From Coriobacteriia bacterium (GTDB taxonomy: Bacteria > Actinomycetota > Coriobacteriia > Coriobacteriales > UBA8131): a stretch of DNA of 40,470 nt. The first letter of the stretch is position 1. Each line of letters opens with the position of its first letter. Location of the stretch: positions 1-40,470 of the forward strand of contig WRNE01000014.1 in NCBI GenBank assembly GCA_009776725.1, read 5' to 3'. The notes beneath the pieces are model-generated. The model did not search any database and was not told the origin of the DNA. It worked only from the letters and a program-made list of their open reading frames with translations. This document shows, one piece after another, positions 31,501-38,955 of this stretch. The position numbers and the translations under genes are program-made.

Positions 31501-32026
31501 TAAAGCCGTCAAAGAAGTGCAAGAAGGGCACCCGCCCCTTGATTGCCGAGAGATGGGCAACTGTAGAGAGGTCCATGATCTCTTGGACCGAGCCTGAGGC
31601 CAGCAGTGCAAAGCCGGTTTGGCGTGTTGCCATAACGTCTGAATGGTCGCCAAAGATCGACAAGGCATGGGTAGCGACAGTACGGGCACTGACGTGGAAT
31701 ACTGCCGGCAAAAGCTCGCCAGCCATCTTGTACATATTGGGGATCATCAATAAAAGGCCCTGGGATGCAGTGTAGGTCGTTGTCAAGGCACCAACAGCCA
31801 GCGATCCGTGTACGGTGCCTGCCGCACCGGCCTCTGATTGCATTTCTACCAGTCTGACCTGCTGGCCAAAGAGGTTCTTTCGTCCATAAGCAGCCCATTC
31901 GTCCACTTGCTCCGCCATTGTCGAAGAAGGGGTGATCGGGTAAATGGCAGCAACATCTGTAAACGCATAAGAGACATGCGCTGCAGCTTCGTTGCCATCC
32001 ATTGTCTTAAGGTTTTTTTCAGCCAT
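28508..32026 (-). CDS. nifJ: pyruvate:ferredoxin (flavodoxin) oxidoreductase
   Basis: A 1172-residue single-chain enzyme that converts pyruvate and CoA to acetyl-CoA and CO2, passing electrons to ferredoxin; it marks anaerobic metabolism. Domains in order: the pyrimidine-binding TPP domain (AAAHVSYAFTDVAAIYPITPSS), the transketolase-C-like domain, the gamma-type domain (KSGGVTISHLRFG), and a two-cluster ferredoxin domain (CTQCNQCAFVCP and CMGCGSCVENCP). The C-terminal TPP domain has CAGCGETPYLKL, ATGCSSIWGG and the TPP motif DTEVYSNTGGQSSK. ATG 32026 has AAAGG eight bases upstream; the TTG one codon earlier is less likely. It is a single gene with its own terminator. Confidence 0.96.
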   Translation of the reverse strand: MAEKNLKTMDGNEAAAHVSYAFTDVAAIYPITPSSTMAEQVDEWAAYGRKNLFGQQVRLVEMQSEAGAAGTVHGSLAVGALTTTYTASQGLLLMIPNMYKMAGELLPAVFHVSARTVATHALSIFGDHSDVMATRQTGFALLASGSVQEIMDLSTVAHLSAIKGRVPFLHFFDGFRTSSEIQKIEVIDYDDLAKLLDWQALADFKARSMNPSRAFIRGTAQNPDIFFQAREASQPYYDALPDIVLENMKKVGDLTGRYYSLFDYVGAPDAEEVIVAMGSVCETIEETMENILKDRKIGLVKVRLYRPFVVQAFLDALPASVKRIAVLDRTKEPGAPGEPLYLDVRSAFFGKENAPMVIGGRYGLGSKDTTPGQIVAVFDNLAAASPRDSFTIGITDDVSNSSLDFDPTLSAEPEGTIMCKFWGFGSDGTVGANKTAIKIIGDYTDLNAQGYFAYDSKKSGGVTISHLRFGKEPIKSPYLITQADYVACHNQAYVTEYDMVKDLKDGGVFMLNTRWTADELDENLPALLKRRLVEKNAKFYIIDAYSIARDLGLGGYINTIMQAAFFKLANVIPIDDAVAYLRQGIDEAYGRKGQEVLDMNYAAVDAGVNAFSEVEVPAAWANAVDAVDERNDIPEFIEEVLIPMNRQEGDSLPVSMFVGREDGQFPSGTAAYEKRGVAQSTPIWVPENCTQCNQCAFVCPHAAIRPALLDALETQNAPDSFVTIDAKGRGLEGLSYRIQVSPLDCMGCGSCVENCPSKNKALVLSDVGWEKAEETNWDYFTTIPIRDNLTSKTTIKGSQFARPFLEFSGACAGCGETPYLKLITQLFGDRMCIANATGCSSIWGGSAPSMPYTVDEFGRGPAWANSLFEDNAEYGLGMAVANRQIRERLISAAEAISDAKVGALSDAAAAWLAKRDDAKLTREVSDAFAAAAAAATGLDDETAKAVQTVVECSDYLIKRSIWAVGGDGWAYDIGFGGLDHVLASGENINILVLDTEVYSNTGGQSSKATPQAAIAKFAAAGKRVKKKDLGSIAMSYGYVYVAQVGMGASMTQLIKAITEAEAYDGPSIIIAYAPCIHHGARKGMGRSQEVIKDAVSCGYWQLYRYNPLLAASGKNAFTLDMKEPSENFREFIMGQTRYSALASQFPDEAEELLAGVEADALERYANYRKLAD

Positions 32027-32029
32027 CAA

Positions 32030-32725
32030 AACCGCCTTTCAGTAAGAACATATTTGGTGAATTGTGAAAGTTTAACACTGGTAAGGCAATATTCATACGA
32101 TAGACCGTCAATAACTGTTACAAACTGGTACCAACAGTAGCCAGGATGCATAGGCGGGATAGTTGCAGATATCGGGTGTAAACTGCATATAAATAGCCGA
32201 TAATTTTATGATGAGGTTTATTATTTGGCCAGTTCATTGGCGTTCGTACACCATTTTCCAGGTACAAATAGCTATTTTCAAGACCATTTGATTTGATTGA
32301 CTTTACTTTTTTGCAATGTGTCATATAATACCATTCGCCCGGATAGATGGAACAGATACCAGCTGTCATCAGCGGAAATGTTGAGTAGACTACTATCAAC
32401 ATGCAGGCCACGGCGTGAGTACGAGAGGTGTACCACGGGTCATTCGTACCCCCTGCGAGAATGACAGCCGAAGCGCTCAGCGAACGGTCCTGGCCTGCAC
32501 CCGAAATGTATAAAGCATCAATTCGGGAGGGCGTGGCAACAATCAACAGAAGTAAAGGCATAGCACTGGCGGTTTTTCTTTCACTCGCATATGTGGACGA
32601 ACTGGGAGAGGACAAGCTAAAACAGGACAAGGCTAAGAGACAGCCTCCAACCGTCACGCTGCCCGCTGGGTTTGACCTGCCAAACGACCACAGCCTATCT
32701 GGCAACTACGACCACGAAGCAAGCC
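32030..32725. other. long intergenic region with no convincing gene
   Basis: About 690 bases, AT-rich from 32030 to 32420. It should contain the leftward nifJ promoter, but no clear -35/-10 pair stands out. Open frames exist on both strands (32428-32766 forward, 32118-32705 reverse) and overlap; neither has a recognisable domain or a good ribosome site. It could be a decayed gene. Confidence 0.4.
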
Positions 32726-32995
32726 TTAGGGCATCTCTACGACCTTCTCCTCAACAAACCACTTAGGATTCTCATAGAACAGGTAAGTGTCTTTGCCGCC
32801 GACTGTGATCAGGTAACGGATGCCTGTGCCACCGACCTTAAGCGAAGTTGCCCGACGGGCCTCTTTGACGTAGTCGATGTCGAAGGTGCGGCCGTCCTCC
32901 CATTTGATTGCCAACGGTGTGACCTGGCCGTCCTCGTTGTGGGAGGCGATCACTTGAACATAACGCTTCATTCTGTGTACCAAGCCCTGGACCAT
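32726..32995 (-). CDS. small DinB-associated protein, unknown function
   Basis: An 89-residue protein (81 if started at ATG 32971, where MKRYVQVIASHNEDG begins). The upstream ATG 32995 has AAGG at a proper distance, so both starts are possible. It is beta-rich with segments PLAIKWEDGRTFDIDYV, RYLITVGGKDTYLFYE and KWFVEEK. From memory, similar short proteins often sit behind Y-family polymerase genes in Gram-positive anaerobes; the function is not established. It starts 27 bases after the dinB stop, so it should be in the same SOS-controlled transcript. Confidence 0.75.
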   Translation of the reverse strand: MVQGLVHRMKRYVQVIASHNEDGQVTPLAIKWEDGRTFDIDYVKEARRATSLKVGGTGIRYLITVGGKDTYLFYENPKWFVEEKVVEMP

Positions 32996-33022
32996 TGCCG
33001 CCTTCAGCCTTCGCTGCCTAGC

Positions 33023-34288
33023 CTAATCGTAGAAGAAGGCTACTGGGTGCAACACGTGGTCGCGCTTGATGTCCAGTTCGTGCAGGCTGCCGTCATACAG
33101 CTCGATGCCACGCTGGATGCAGTTGTTGCCGAAGCGCCGGCGGAGGTCGTCAATGGCGCTGTCCAAGCGCTCCTTTTCGATCAGCCGCTCGTCCCCCCAA
33201 AGGGAGATCTGCATCGGGGCAGAGGTCGGGGACAGGTCGCTTGCCCGTACCGACATGCTACGCAGGGGGTGGGCATCGTCTAGGGGCTCGTTGTCCCTGA
33301 GCAGGCGCCAGGCCGCTTCTGCTACCAGCGAGGTGCTGTTGGTCGGCATGCTTAAGGCGAGTTGGCGGGTATAGCTGGCCAGCTCGCTGTCCCGAACTCC
33401 GATCGAAATCGTTTTGGCACGCACGAAGCCCTCGCGCAGGCGTTGGGCGACTGACTCGGAGAGCATGTAGATCAGGGCCTTGGCATCGTGGGGGTCGCAG
33501 ATGTCATGGGGGGCGGTCAGGCCGTTGCCGTAGCTTTTAATCACCCGGCTGACATCCTCGCTGTCCGGGTCGTAGGCCTTTACAGGGCTGTCATCGAGGC
33601 CCCGGGCAAAGCTTTGGAGGATACCGCCGATCTTGCCAAAGCATTTGAGCAGGGTCTCTGGCGCCTCGCAGGCCAGCTGCCCGATGGTTTGGATGCCTAA
33701 TATCTTGAGCTTGCGCTCAGTGGCCGGGCCGATGTAGAGGAGGTCGCGGACGGGGGACTCCCAGACGATCTGCTGATAGTTGCCCTCATCGATCCAAGTG
33801 ATGGCGTCGGGCTTTTTGTAATCGGAGCCGAACTTGGCAAAAACCTTGTTCCAGCTGACACCGATGGAGACGGAGAGGCCAAGCTCGGACCGGATGCGCT
33901 CGCTGATCTCCTCGGCGATATGTCTTGCCCCGCCGTTCAGGTAGGCCGAGTGCGTCACGTCCAGCCAAGCCTCGTCTGGGCCGAAAGGCTCTACGAGGTC
34001 GGTGTAGTCGTAGTAGATCTGCCGCGCCAAGGAGGAGTATTTCATGTACAGGCGGAAGTTTGCCGGGCGTACGATCAGGTCTGGGCACTTGATTCGTGCC
34101 TCGCGGATTGTCTCAGCCGTGACAATGCCATAACGCTTGGCCTCTTGGCTCTTAGCCAGCACGATGCCGTGGCGACGTTCCTCGCTGCCACCGACAACCA
34201 ACGCCTTGCCTCTGAGTTCGGGGTACTCGGCCTGTTCGCAGGAGGCGTAAAAGCTGTTTTGGTCGATATGTAAAATCCATCGTCGCAC
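33023..34288 (-). CDS. dinB: Y-family DNA polymerase, DinB/UmuC type
   Basis: A 421-residue translesion polymerase that copies past damaged bases. The palm carries the catalytic acids: Asp9 in WILHIDQNSFYAS and Asp105-Glu106 in GPDEAWLD. The thumb helix-hairpin-helix is visible in LLYIGPATERKLKILGIQTIGQLA, and the C-terminal little-finger domain follows. The start is GTG 34288; an ATG eight bases on is out of frame, and AAGGAG lies 13 bases upstream, a long gap. An SOS box 53-64 bases upstream indicates LexA control. A small conserved-looking partner gene follows. Whether it is Pol IV itself or a UmuC-like variant is uncertain. Confidence 0.88.
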   Translation of the reverse strand: MRRWILHIDQNSFYASCEQAEYPELRGKALVVGGSEERRHGIVLAKSQEAKRYGIVTAETIREARIKCPDLIVRPANFRLYMKYSSLARQIYYDYTDLVEPFGPDEAWLDVTHSAYLNGGARHIAEEISERIRSELGLSVSIGVSWNKVFAKFGSDYKKPDAITWIDEGNYQQIVWESPVRDLLYIGPATERKLKILGIQTIGQLACEAPETLLKCFGKIGGILQSFARGLDDSPVKAYDPDSEDVSRVIKSYGNGLTAPHDICDPHDAKALIYMLSESVAQRLREGFVRAKTISIGVRDSELASYTRQLALSMPTNSTSLVAEAAWRLLRDNEPLDDAHPLRSMSVRASDLSPTSAPMQISLWGDERLIEKERLDSAIDDLRRRFGNNCIQRGIELYDGSLHELDIKRDHVLHPVAFFYD

Positions 34289-34340
34289 AAGTAGCGCAGA
34301 GCTCCTTAAAGACAGGGAAGGGATGCCTGAAAATTAAATC

Positions 34341-34352
34341 GAACATATGTTC
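34341..34352. promoter_or_regulatory. LexA binding site (SOS box) of dinB
   Basis: GAACATATGTTC is a perfect palindrome flanked by C and T, matching the CGAAC-N4-GTTCG type also found at recA. A TTGACA reads leftward at 34375-34370, 17 bases upstream of the box, so the box would overlap the promoter. Confidence 0.8.
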
Positions 34353-34429
34353 TTATAACTGGGGAGAAGTGTCAAGCGTTTCTAGGTAACAAATCGGCAA
34401 TGCGGGCAAAGCTGGGGGAGGTGTACAGC

Positions 34430-34553
34430 ATGTCGGACAAGTGGCCCGATAGGGTGGGGGATGTCGGACAAGTGGCCCGATAGGGTGGGGGATGTCGGAC
34501 AAGTGGCCCGATAGGGTGGGGGATGTCGGACAAGTGGCCCGATAGGGCGGGAG
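34430..34553. repeat. four tandem 31-bp repeats
   Basis: Units at 34430, 34461, 34492 and 34523 begin ATGTCGGACAAGTGGCCCGA; the first three are identical and the last differs at two bases. Each contains a small TCGG...CCGA dyad. As 31 is not a multiple of three, the array is unlikely to be coding. It lies between dinB and the next leftward gene. Confidence 0.92.
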
Positions 34554-34609
34554 GCACTGCCTCTTTGCCGGGCGGCTGTCCGGTGTCTGAGGATAAGACG
34601 GGCTTGCTG

Positions 34610-34942
34610 TTAAGAGACGAGGTAGACGACCAAGGAGAGGATTGCTAGCGCGAGGAGGATGACTGCCGAGTATTGGGCTGGTATGTTGAACAGGGTGTGC
34701 TGGTTTTTGACGGTGATCGGCACTCCGGTGTTTTGGTCATACGCGACTGTCTTCTCCTTGTTCATCGCCGAACCGACGAACCAGTTGGCCAAGGCGGACA
34801 ATATCAATCCGACTAGCAAATATAGAAGGGTGTAGGTGGGGAACAGCCCAAGGGCGTCTCCGATAAAACCGCCCAAGCATAGGATCGCACAAGGCAGGAC
34901 GATCAAGACCCATCCCTTGCCGGTCCATGTGAATATGATCAT
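34610..34942 (-). CDS. small membrane protein, unknown function
   Basis: A 110-residue protein with three predicted membrane helices: about 10-30 (WVLIVLPCAILCLGGFIGDAL), 35-55 (YTLLYLLVGLILSALANWFV) and 88-110 (YSAVILLALAILSLVVYLVS). Between the second and third is a polar segment ending HTLFNIPAQY. It resembles small uncharacterised membrane proteins with a HTLFxIP motif, but I cannot name a function. ATG 34942 has GGAGAG upstream. It is framed by two tandem-repeat arrays, one after its stop and one before its start. Confidence 0.65.
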   Translation of the reverse strand: MIIFTWTGKGWVLIVLPCAILCLGGFIGDALGLFPTYTLLYLLVGLILSALANWFVGSAMNKEKTVAYDQNTGVPITVKNQHTLFNIPAQYSAVILLALAILSLVVYLVS

Positions 34943-34972
34943 TTCTCTCTCCAGTCAGTTTACATATAGGTT

Positions 34973-35180
34973 TCGGGCAGTGCGGCGCCTAAACGCCTCG
35001 GGCAGTGTTGCTGCATAAGCCTTTAAGGCTTCGGGCAGTGCGGGGCTTTAAACGCCTCAGGCAGTGCGGGCGCCTTTAAGGCCTCGGGCAGTGTTGCTGC
35101 ATAAGCCTTTAAGGCCTCAGGCAATGTTGCTGCTCAAGGCCCAATGGTTTCGGGCAATGTTGCTGCCAAGGCTAATAGCC
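34973..35180. repeat. seven degenerate tandem repeats of 25-33 bp
   Basis: Units start with TCGGGCA/TCAGGCA plus G/ATG at 34973, 34998, 35031, 35057, 35084, 35117 and 35150. Two unit lengths alternate: 33 bp (with TGTTGCTGC...) and 25-27 bp (with TGCGG...). Several contain the palindrome GCCTTTAAGGC. The array lies directly upstream of the small membrane-protein gene and may contact its promoter. Confidence 0.8.
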
Positions 35181-35556
35181 TCAATCTAATGTTACCAGAG
35201 ACGGAATGAATCAGGACAAGGCTGCTACTTGCTGGCCTATGCAGCGTCAGATGGTTCTTTATAGGCGTGATAAAGGCGCGTCAGGTTATATAGCCTCAAA
35301 GTGTTGACGAGCGAGCACTTAACATAGATAATCTATTTGGTTCTAATCCAATCCCATAGAGGGAGCAGTACAGTGGGATTGTTGAAGGCTTTATCAGGGT
35401 CTTTTGGGCTGTTTAAACATGAGGGAAGAGCATTTGTGTGTTCAATCAAATGGTAGAAAGCTCAATAAGATCACAAATGATAATAATAGGGTAAATTATA
35501 TAAAGCAAGCTATGAAAACGCATAGTTAGCAAACCTGTTAGAATCGAGGTCTACAA
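35181..35556. other. intergenic region before the toxin locus
   Basis: About 375 AT-rich bases. It separates the leftward repeat-flanked gene from the rightward toxin operon and should hold the operon's promoter; TAGAAT near 35536 is a possible -10. I see no gene. Confidence 0.35.
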
Positions 35557-35952
35557 ATGGCCAGCTCGAACGAGCAAGTCAGGGCATATGAAAGGCTGGC
35601 TGCCCAAGCGAGGGAGAACAAAAGGCTCTTTGACGAACAAGTCGAGCGCTTAAAAGCATTTGAGGCAAAGGTCTATGACCATAAACTGAGCATCATCGAC
35701 CTCCAGCTTGGGCTCCAAGAAATAGCAGATCCTGGGACCAGCTGGCTGGGTGAGAACTGTGATAAGTACAAAAGCTACATGCAGATGCAGTTCAAGGCCC
35801 GTTACGGAATGTTTTATGATCAAACTGATAACATATGGTTCGCTGCCAACCAGAAGCGCAAGATGCTGGAACGACAGTCGACAGCCTGCCAAGAGCTGGC
35901 CGTCTTTTATACAAACCAGGCTGTAACAGCTGCATCACAACCAGGGCTCTGA
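35557..35952 (+). CDS. LXG-toxin-associated helical protein, WXG-like
   Basis: A 131-residue, almost wholly alpha-helical protein. A charged helix (about 5-55) leads to a turn with Trp63-Leu-Gly65, followed by a second long helix, the hairpin shape of WXG100-like proteins. No signal peptide is present. Small helical proteins of this kind (Lap1/DUF5082-like) are encoded just before LXG toxins, bind the toxin N-terminus and are needed for type VII export; membership here is inferred from size, shape and position. GAGG lies seven bases before ATG 35557. The next gene starts 22 bases after the stop. Confidence 0.7.
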   Translation: MASSNEQVRAYERLAAQARENKRLFDEQVERLKAFEAKVYDHKLSIIDLQLGLQEIADPGTSWLGENCDKYKSYMQMQFKARYGMFYDQTDNIWFAANQKRKMLERQSTACQELAVFYTNQAVTAASQPGL

Positions 35953-35974
35953 CGATTTATAGGAGGACAAGCCC

Positions 35975-36256
35975 ATGCCTATGGAAAAAGATATCCTACT
36001 AAGCCCGAAGCAGTACAAGGCCTATATCGAGCGCATTAAGGACGCCGAGATGAACATCGCCCCGCAGGTGGCAGAGATACCGGTCAACATCACAAGGTCA
36101 AGTGTTGTGGAAAGCTATATAGTGCGGCTCAAGGAGGTAAGCTCCCTGTTACGACTGTATAAGGCTTTGCTAGGAAATGATGCCGTTCGGCTTGAATCAG
36201 CGCACGACCGTTTGGTTGAGGCTGACGAAGCCTTGGCAAGGCAGATAGCAGAGTAG
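35975..36256 (+). CDS. second LXG-toxin-associated small helical protein
   Basis: A 93-residue helical protein with segments KQYKAYIERIKDAEMNI and VESYIVRLKEVSSLLRLYKALL and no cysteines. It fits the second small partner (Lap2/DUF5344-like) found between the first partner and the toxin in LXG operons, which together with Lap1 forms the pre-secretion complex. AGGAGG (35961-35966) lies eight bases before ATG 35975. The family call is by context and shape only. Confidence 0.65.
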   Translation: MPMEKDILLSPKQYKAYIERIKDAEMNIAPQVAEIPVNITRSSVVESYIVRLKEVSSLLRLYKALLGNDAVRLESAHDRLVEADEALARQIAE

Positions 36257-36313
36257 CTGCTTGGTGCTTATCTAGCAGTAGGCAGTATCACCAAGTACAG
36301 GGATGAGGGACAG

Positions 36314-38167
36314 ATGGCTTTACTTGAGGACAGGACAGGCGGCAGTCAGGCCCTAGGGCCGTACAAGATCGACTTCGACGAGTTGACGGTGCTCCTGTTT
36401 ACGCTTTCTGCCTACACAACAAAATGGTCAGAGCAGCTCATAGAGGCATATGGGCCGATGTCGGAGCTGATCGGTATGGACTCCTTCCAAGGCGAGGCAG
36501 CAAAAAGCATCAAAGGCTATTTAGAAGAAGTGCATGGCTTGGCCATGGGGGCGCTCATTGAGATATTCACCGAGCTGCTGAACAAATACCTGCTGTACAA
36601 AGACGGTTACTTCACTGGGATCGACGCCAGCTTGCATGCCAGGTTGGACGAGCAGGTTCTAGATGAGATATTCGACTGTATGGCCAGATCGAATTATCAG
36701 TTTGACGATATGAGGATTGGCCTGGGCAACGACATAGCAAGCGTGGGCGACATCATTGACCTTGACGTGCCGCCGAACAGCCAGATCCTCGATGCCTATG
36801 ACACAGTCAAGTACCAGTCCCATACCTTGAAGGCAGGAATAGAGGATTACGAGACAAGCCACGAAACAATAGACTTTTCGAACCTAGACACCCTGATCAG
36901 CAAAATGCGCCTGTATTTGTCCAGTCAGCTCACGACGACCCAGGTGGGACCGGCCGACTATCAGCCAGGCTCGGTCTTCGACACCCCAGAAGCCCTAGAC
37001 CTTGTCTACGCATGGGATGACTCATACAGCTCGCGGATGCTACACGAGGAGGACTTTGAGGCGGCTTGGGGCCGCGAGACAGAGCGCGTCAGCCTGCTCG
37101 AGGACGAATGGGTGCAGCAGAGGATGGAGCAAGGCATCCAGGACCTGATAGTCGGCGGGCTGATCGTGGTCGGCGGCATTGCCTGCATCTGCCTCACTGC
37201 CGGCATGGCGACCCCTTGGGTGGTGGCAGGCACATTGGCTGGTTGCGCGTCGATCGTCTATGGGGGCTCGAACATGTACGAGGCCTTCCAGGACATCCAG
37301 TTTGCCTCCCAGGGCGACTACTCCTCCGTTGCCTTCAACCCGGTTCGGGACACGGTCTTCGCTGCTGTTTTCGGCGAGGGGGATAAACAACTGGCCTGGG
37401 ACACCTTCGGGGCTGTAGCCGTAGGCTCGACTGCTGCCGTAACCCTGTTTGCCGGAGCCGCCTGTGCTGCAGCTGCAGCAGTTAGCGCTGGCACCAGTGT
37501 CCCGCGAGCAGTGGGCGTGTATGCTGCTAAGACTGGGTTCAGCCTTGCTGTCGGCACCGGAAGCGGGACAGTAGGCAAGCAGGTAGCACTTGACCTGGGC
37601 TTTAGCGAGACCTCTGCGAAAACTATCGGGATCGTTGTCGGGGTAACGGCTGGTGCAGCAGCTGGATATGGGGCACAAACCCTTGATGAGGAGCTCAACG
37701 CTAGCGGATACTATCAGACACAAAACCCCGAACAGGCGCTGCAACGGGGTATAATCCAAGACGTCGAGAACGGCGACATAGAGCTGGTCACCAATGCCCA
37801 GAAGGGCAATTATGGCGAGATGAAGATGGATCAAAGCTTCGAGGACAAAGGGTATGAGAGAATCAGCGTCACCCGCACGACCGACCTTGATGCTGCTCCC
37901 TCAAAGGGCATTGACGGCGTCTACTTCCGTGACGGGGAACAACCGGAGTATGTCATCGCGGAGTCGAAGTACCGTTCGTCAGGCGGGGTCTCGATGGGGA
38001 ATACCAATGACGGTGTACAGATGAGCGAAGATTGGATTAGGGGCAGTAACAGATTGATTAATGCTGTGGGTCGTGAAACAGCTTCGCGAATATTTGATAC
38101 TGAATACAGTAAGGTTCTGGTCATAGTTAAGCCTGGCGGCATAGTAGAGACCAAGATACTCCCGTGA
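36314..38167 (+). CDS. LXG-type polymorphic toxin with C-terminal PoNe-like DNase domain
   Basis: A 617-residue predicted type VII secretion toxin. Residues 1 to about 240 are helical, as in LXG/WXG targeting domains. The middle (about 275-400) is hydrophobic and Ala/Gly-rich, a possible membrane-crossing segment. The C-terminal 120 residues match the PoNe nuclease pattern of the PD-(D/E)xK superfamily: GNYGE with Glu502, GIDGV with Asp534, ESKY with Glu550 and Lys552, and QMSEDW (569-574). PoNe domains are DNases neutralised by DUF1911-type PoNi proteins, exactly what follows. The stop is followed 11 bases later by the first immunity gene, whose possible GTG overlaps it. GAGGG lies four bases before ATG 36314. 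Family calls are from memory of motifs. Confidence 0.82.
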   Translation: MALLEDRTGGSQALGPYKIDFDELTVLLFTLSAYTTKWSEQLIEAYGPMSELIGMDSFQGEAAKSIKGYLEEVHGLAMGALIEIFTELLNKYLLYKDGYFTGIDASLHARLDEQVLDEIFDCMARSNYQFDDMRIGLGNDIASVGDIIDLDVPPNSQILDAYDTVKYQSHTLKAGIEDYETSHETIDFSNLDTLISKMRLYLSSQLTTTQVGPADYQPGSVFDTPEALDLVYAWDDSYSSRMLHEEDFEAAWGRETERVSLLEDEWVQQRMEQGIQDLIVGGLIVVGGIACICLTAGMATPWVVAGTLAGCASIVYGGSNMYEAFQDIQFASQGDYSSVAFNPVRDTVFAAVFGEGDKQLAWDTFGAVAVGSTAAVTLFAGAACAAAAAVSAGTSVPRAVGVYAAKTGFSLAVGTGSGTVGKQVALDLGFSETSAKTIGIVVGVTAGAAAGYGAQTLDEELNASGYYQTQNPEQALQRGIIQDVENGDIELVTNAQKGNYGEMKMDQSFEDKGYERISVTRTTDLDAAPSKGIDGVYFRDGEQPEYVIAESKYRSSGGVSMGNTNDGVQMSEDWIRGSNRLINAVGRETASRIFDTEYSKVLVIVKPGGIVETKILP

Positions 38168-38178
38168 AAGGAAGCCAC

Positions 38179-38871
38179 ATGAGGGACACACTGAAGGACA
38201 AGGCATGGTTTGACATGGTTATCGAACTTGATATTAACCATATAAACCAAATTATGGAACTCATACCCAATGGCCCACAAAACCCGAAACGAATATCTAA
38301 TTTGAGAGGGCTCGCCTATCAAGCAAAACTACGAATCTGGCAGGCTATGTACTCGAGGGGGGACCCTGTGTCCGAGCTGGTAGCCCCGTTCTGCGAGCTC
38401 ACTTTGTACTATTTAGATGACTTCGTGCCGGCGTGGTACACAGACAGCCTCTGGCTGCTCTCGATCGGGGTGATGCTGGAGGTCGACGACGAGGCCTTCA
38501 ACACCCTTGCAGGCACAGTCGTCGAGCAGTGCAGGGAGGACTGGCTCTACAACTACCTGATCCACTCCAGGATTCCCGAGGTGGGCTTCGAGGAGAGCCC
38601 GCTGCTTTGGAAGCGCCCCTACCAGGTGCTCAAACAGGCCGTCGAGGAGGCGGAGGACAAGCCGGCTGCCATGCAGAGGTACCTGAAGCGGTCGTGGTAC
38701 CAGTCGCACCGCTCGGCTGGCTGGTACGACAGCCATAAGAGCGAGCTAAACACCTACTCCGGCTACTGGTCCTACGAGAGCGGGGCTGTGGCCAAGATAC
38801 TCGGCCTTGACGACTCTTCCTTGGAAGGCTTGAAGTACTACCCCTACGACCTGGTGCACTACAAGGCTTGA
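38179..38871 (+). CDS. PoNi-like (DUF1910/DUF1911) immunity protein, copy 1
   Basis: A 230-residue cytosolic protein predicted to bind and block the PoNe nuclease just upstream. ATG 38179 with AAAGGA at 38167-38172 gives MRDTLKDK, the same start as the two later copies; GTG 38164 would add five residues. The C-terminal part holds DUF1911-like features (FVPAWYTDSLWLLSIGV, LYNYLIHSRIPEVGF, RYLKRSWYQSH, HYKA at the end). Residues 13-57 share little with the other copies. As the copy next to the intact toxin, it is the likely cognate antidote. Confidence 0.82.
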   Translation: MRDTLKDKAWFDMVIELDINHINQIMELIPNGPQNPKRISNLRGLAYQAKLRIWQAMYSRGDPVSELVAPFCELTLYYLDDFVPAWYTDSLWLLSIGVMLEVDDEAFNTLAGTVVEQCREDWLYNYLIHSRIPEVGFEESPLLWKRPYQVLKQAVEEAEDKPAAMQRYLKRSWYQSHRSAGWYDSHKSELNTYSGYWSYESGAVAKILGLDDSSLEGLKYYPYDLVHYKA

Positions 38872-38905
38872 GCAGCTATCCATTACGTGCTTTAGCTGCC
38901 AGCCG

Positions 38906-38940
38906 GCTGGTGGCATGACAAAGACGACGGTACTCCCATG
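38906..38940 (+). pseudogene. toxin 3'-end remnant before immunity copy 2
   Basis: CTGGTGGCAT...AAGACGACGGTACTCCC parallels the last bases of the toxin gene (38131-38167, CTGGCGGCAT...GAGACCAAGATACTCCC), ending at the same point before a ribosome site. The frame is broken. It looks like an eroded toxin tip. Confidence 0.5.
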
Positions 38941-38955
38941 AATTGGAGGGCACCT

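Noticed and set aside
34372-34557. Proline-rich 61-codon reverse frame over the 31-bp array
   Set aside because: It is produced by the tandem repeat, whose period shifts frame each unit; no ribosome site.
34430-35180. CRISPR array
   Set aside because: The repeats are contiguous (31 bp) or degenerate with no unique spacers, and no cas genes are present.
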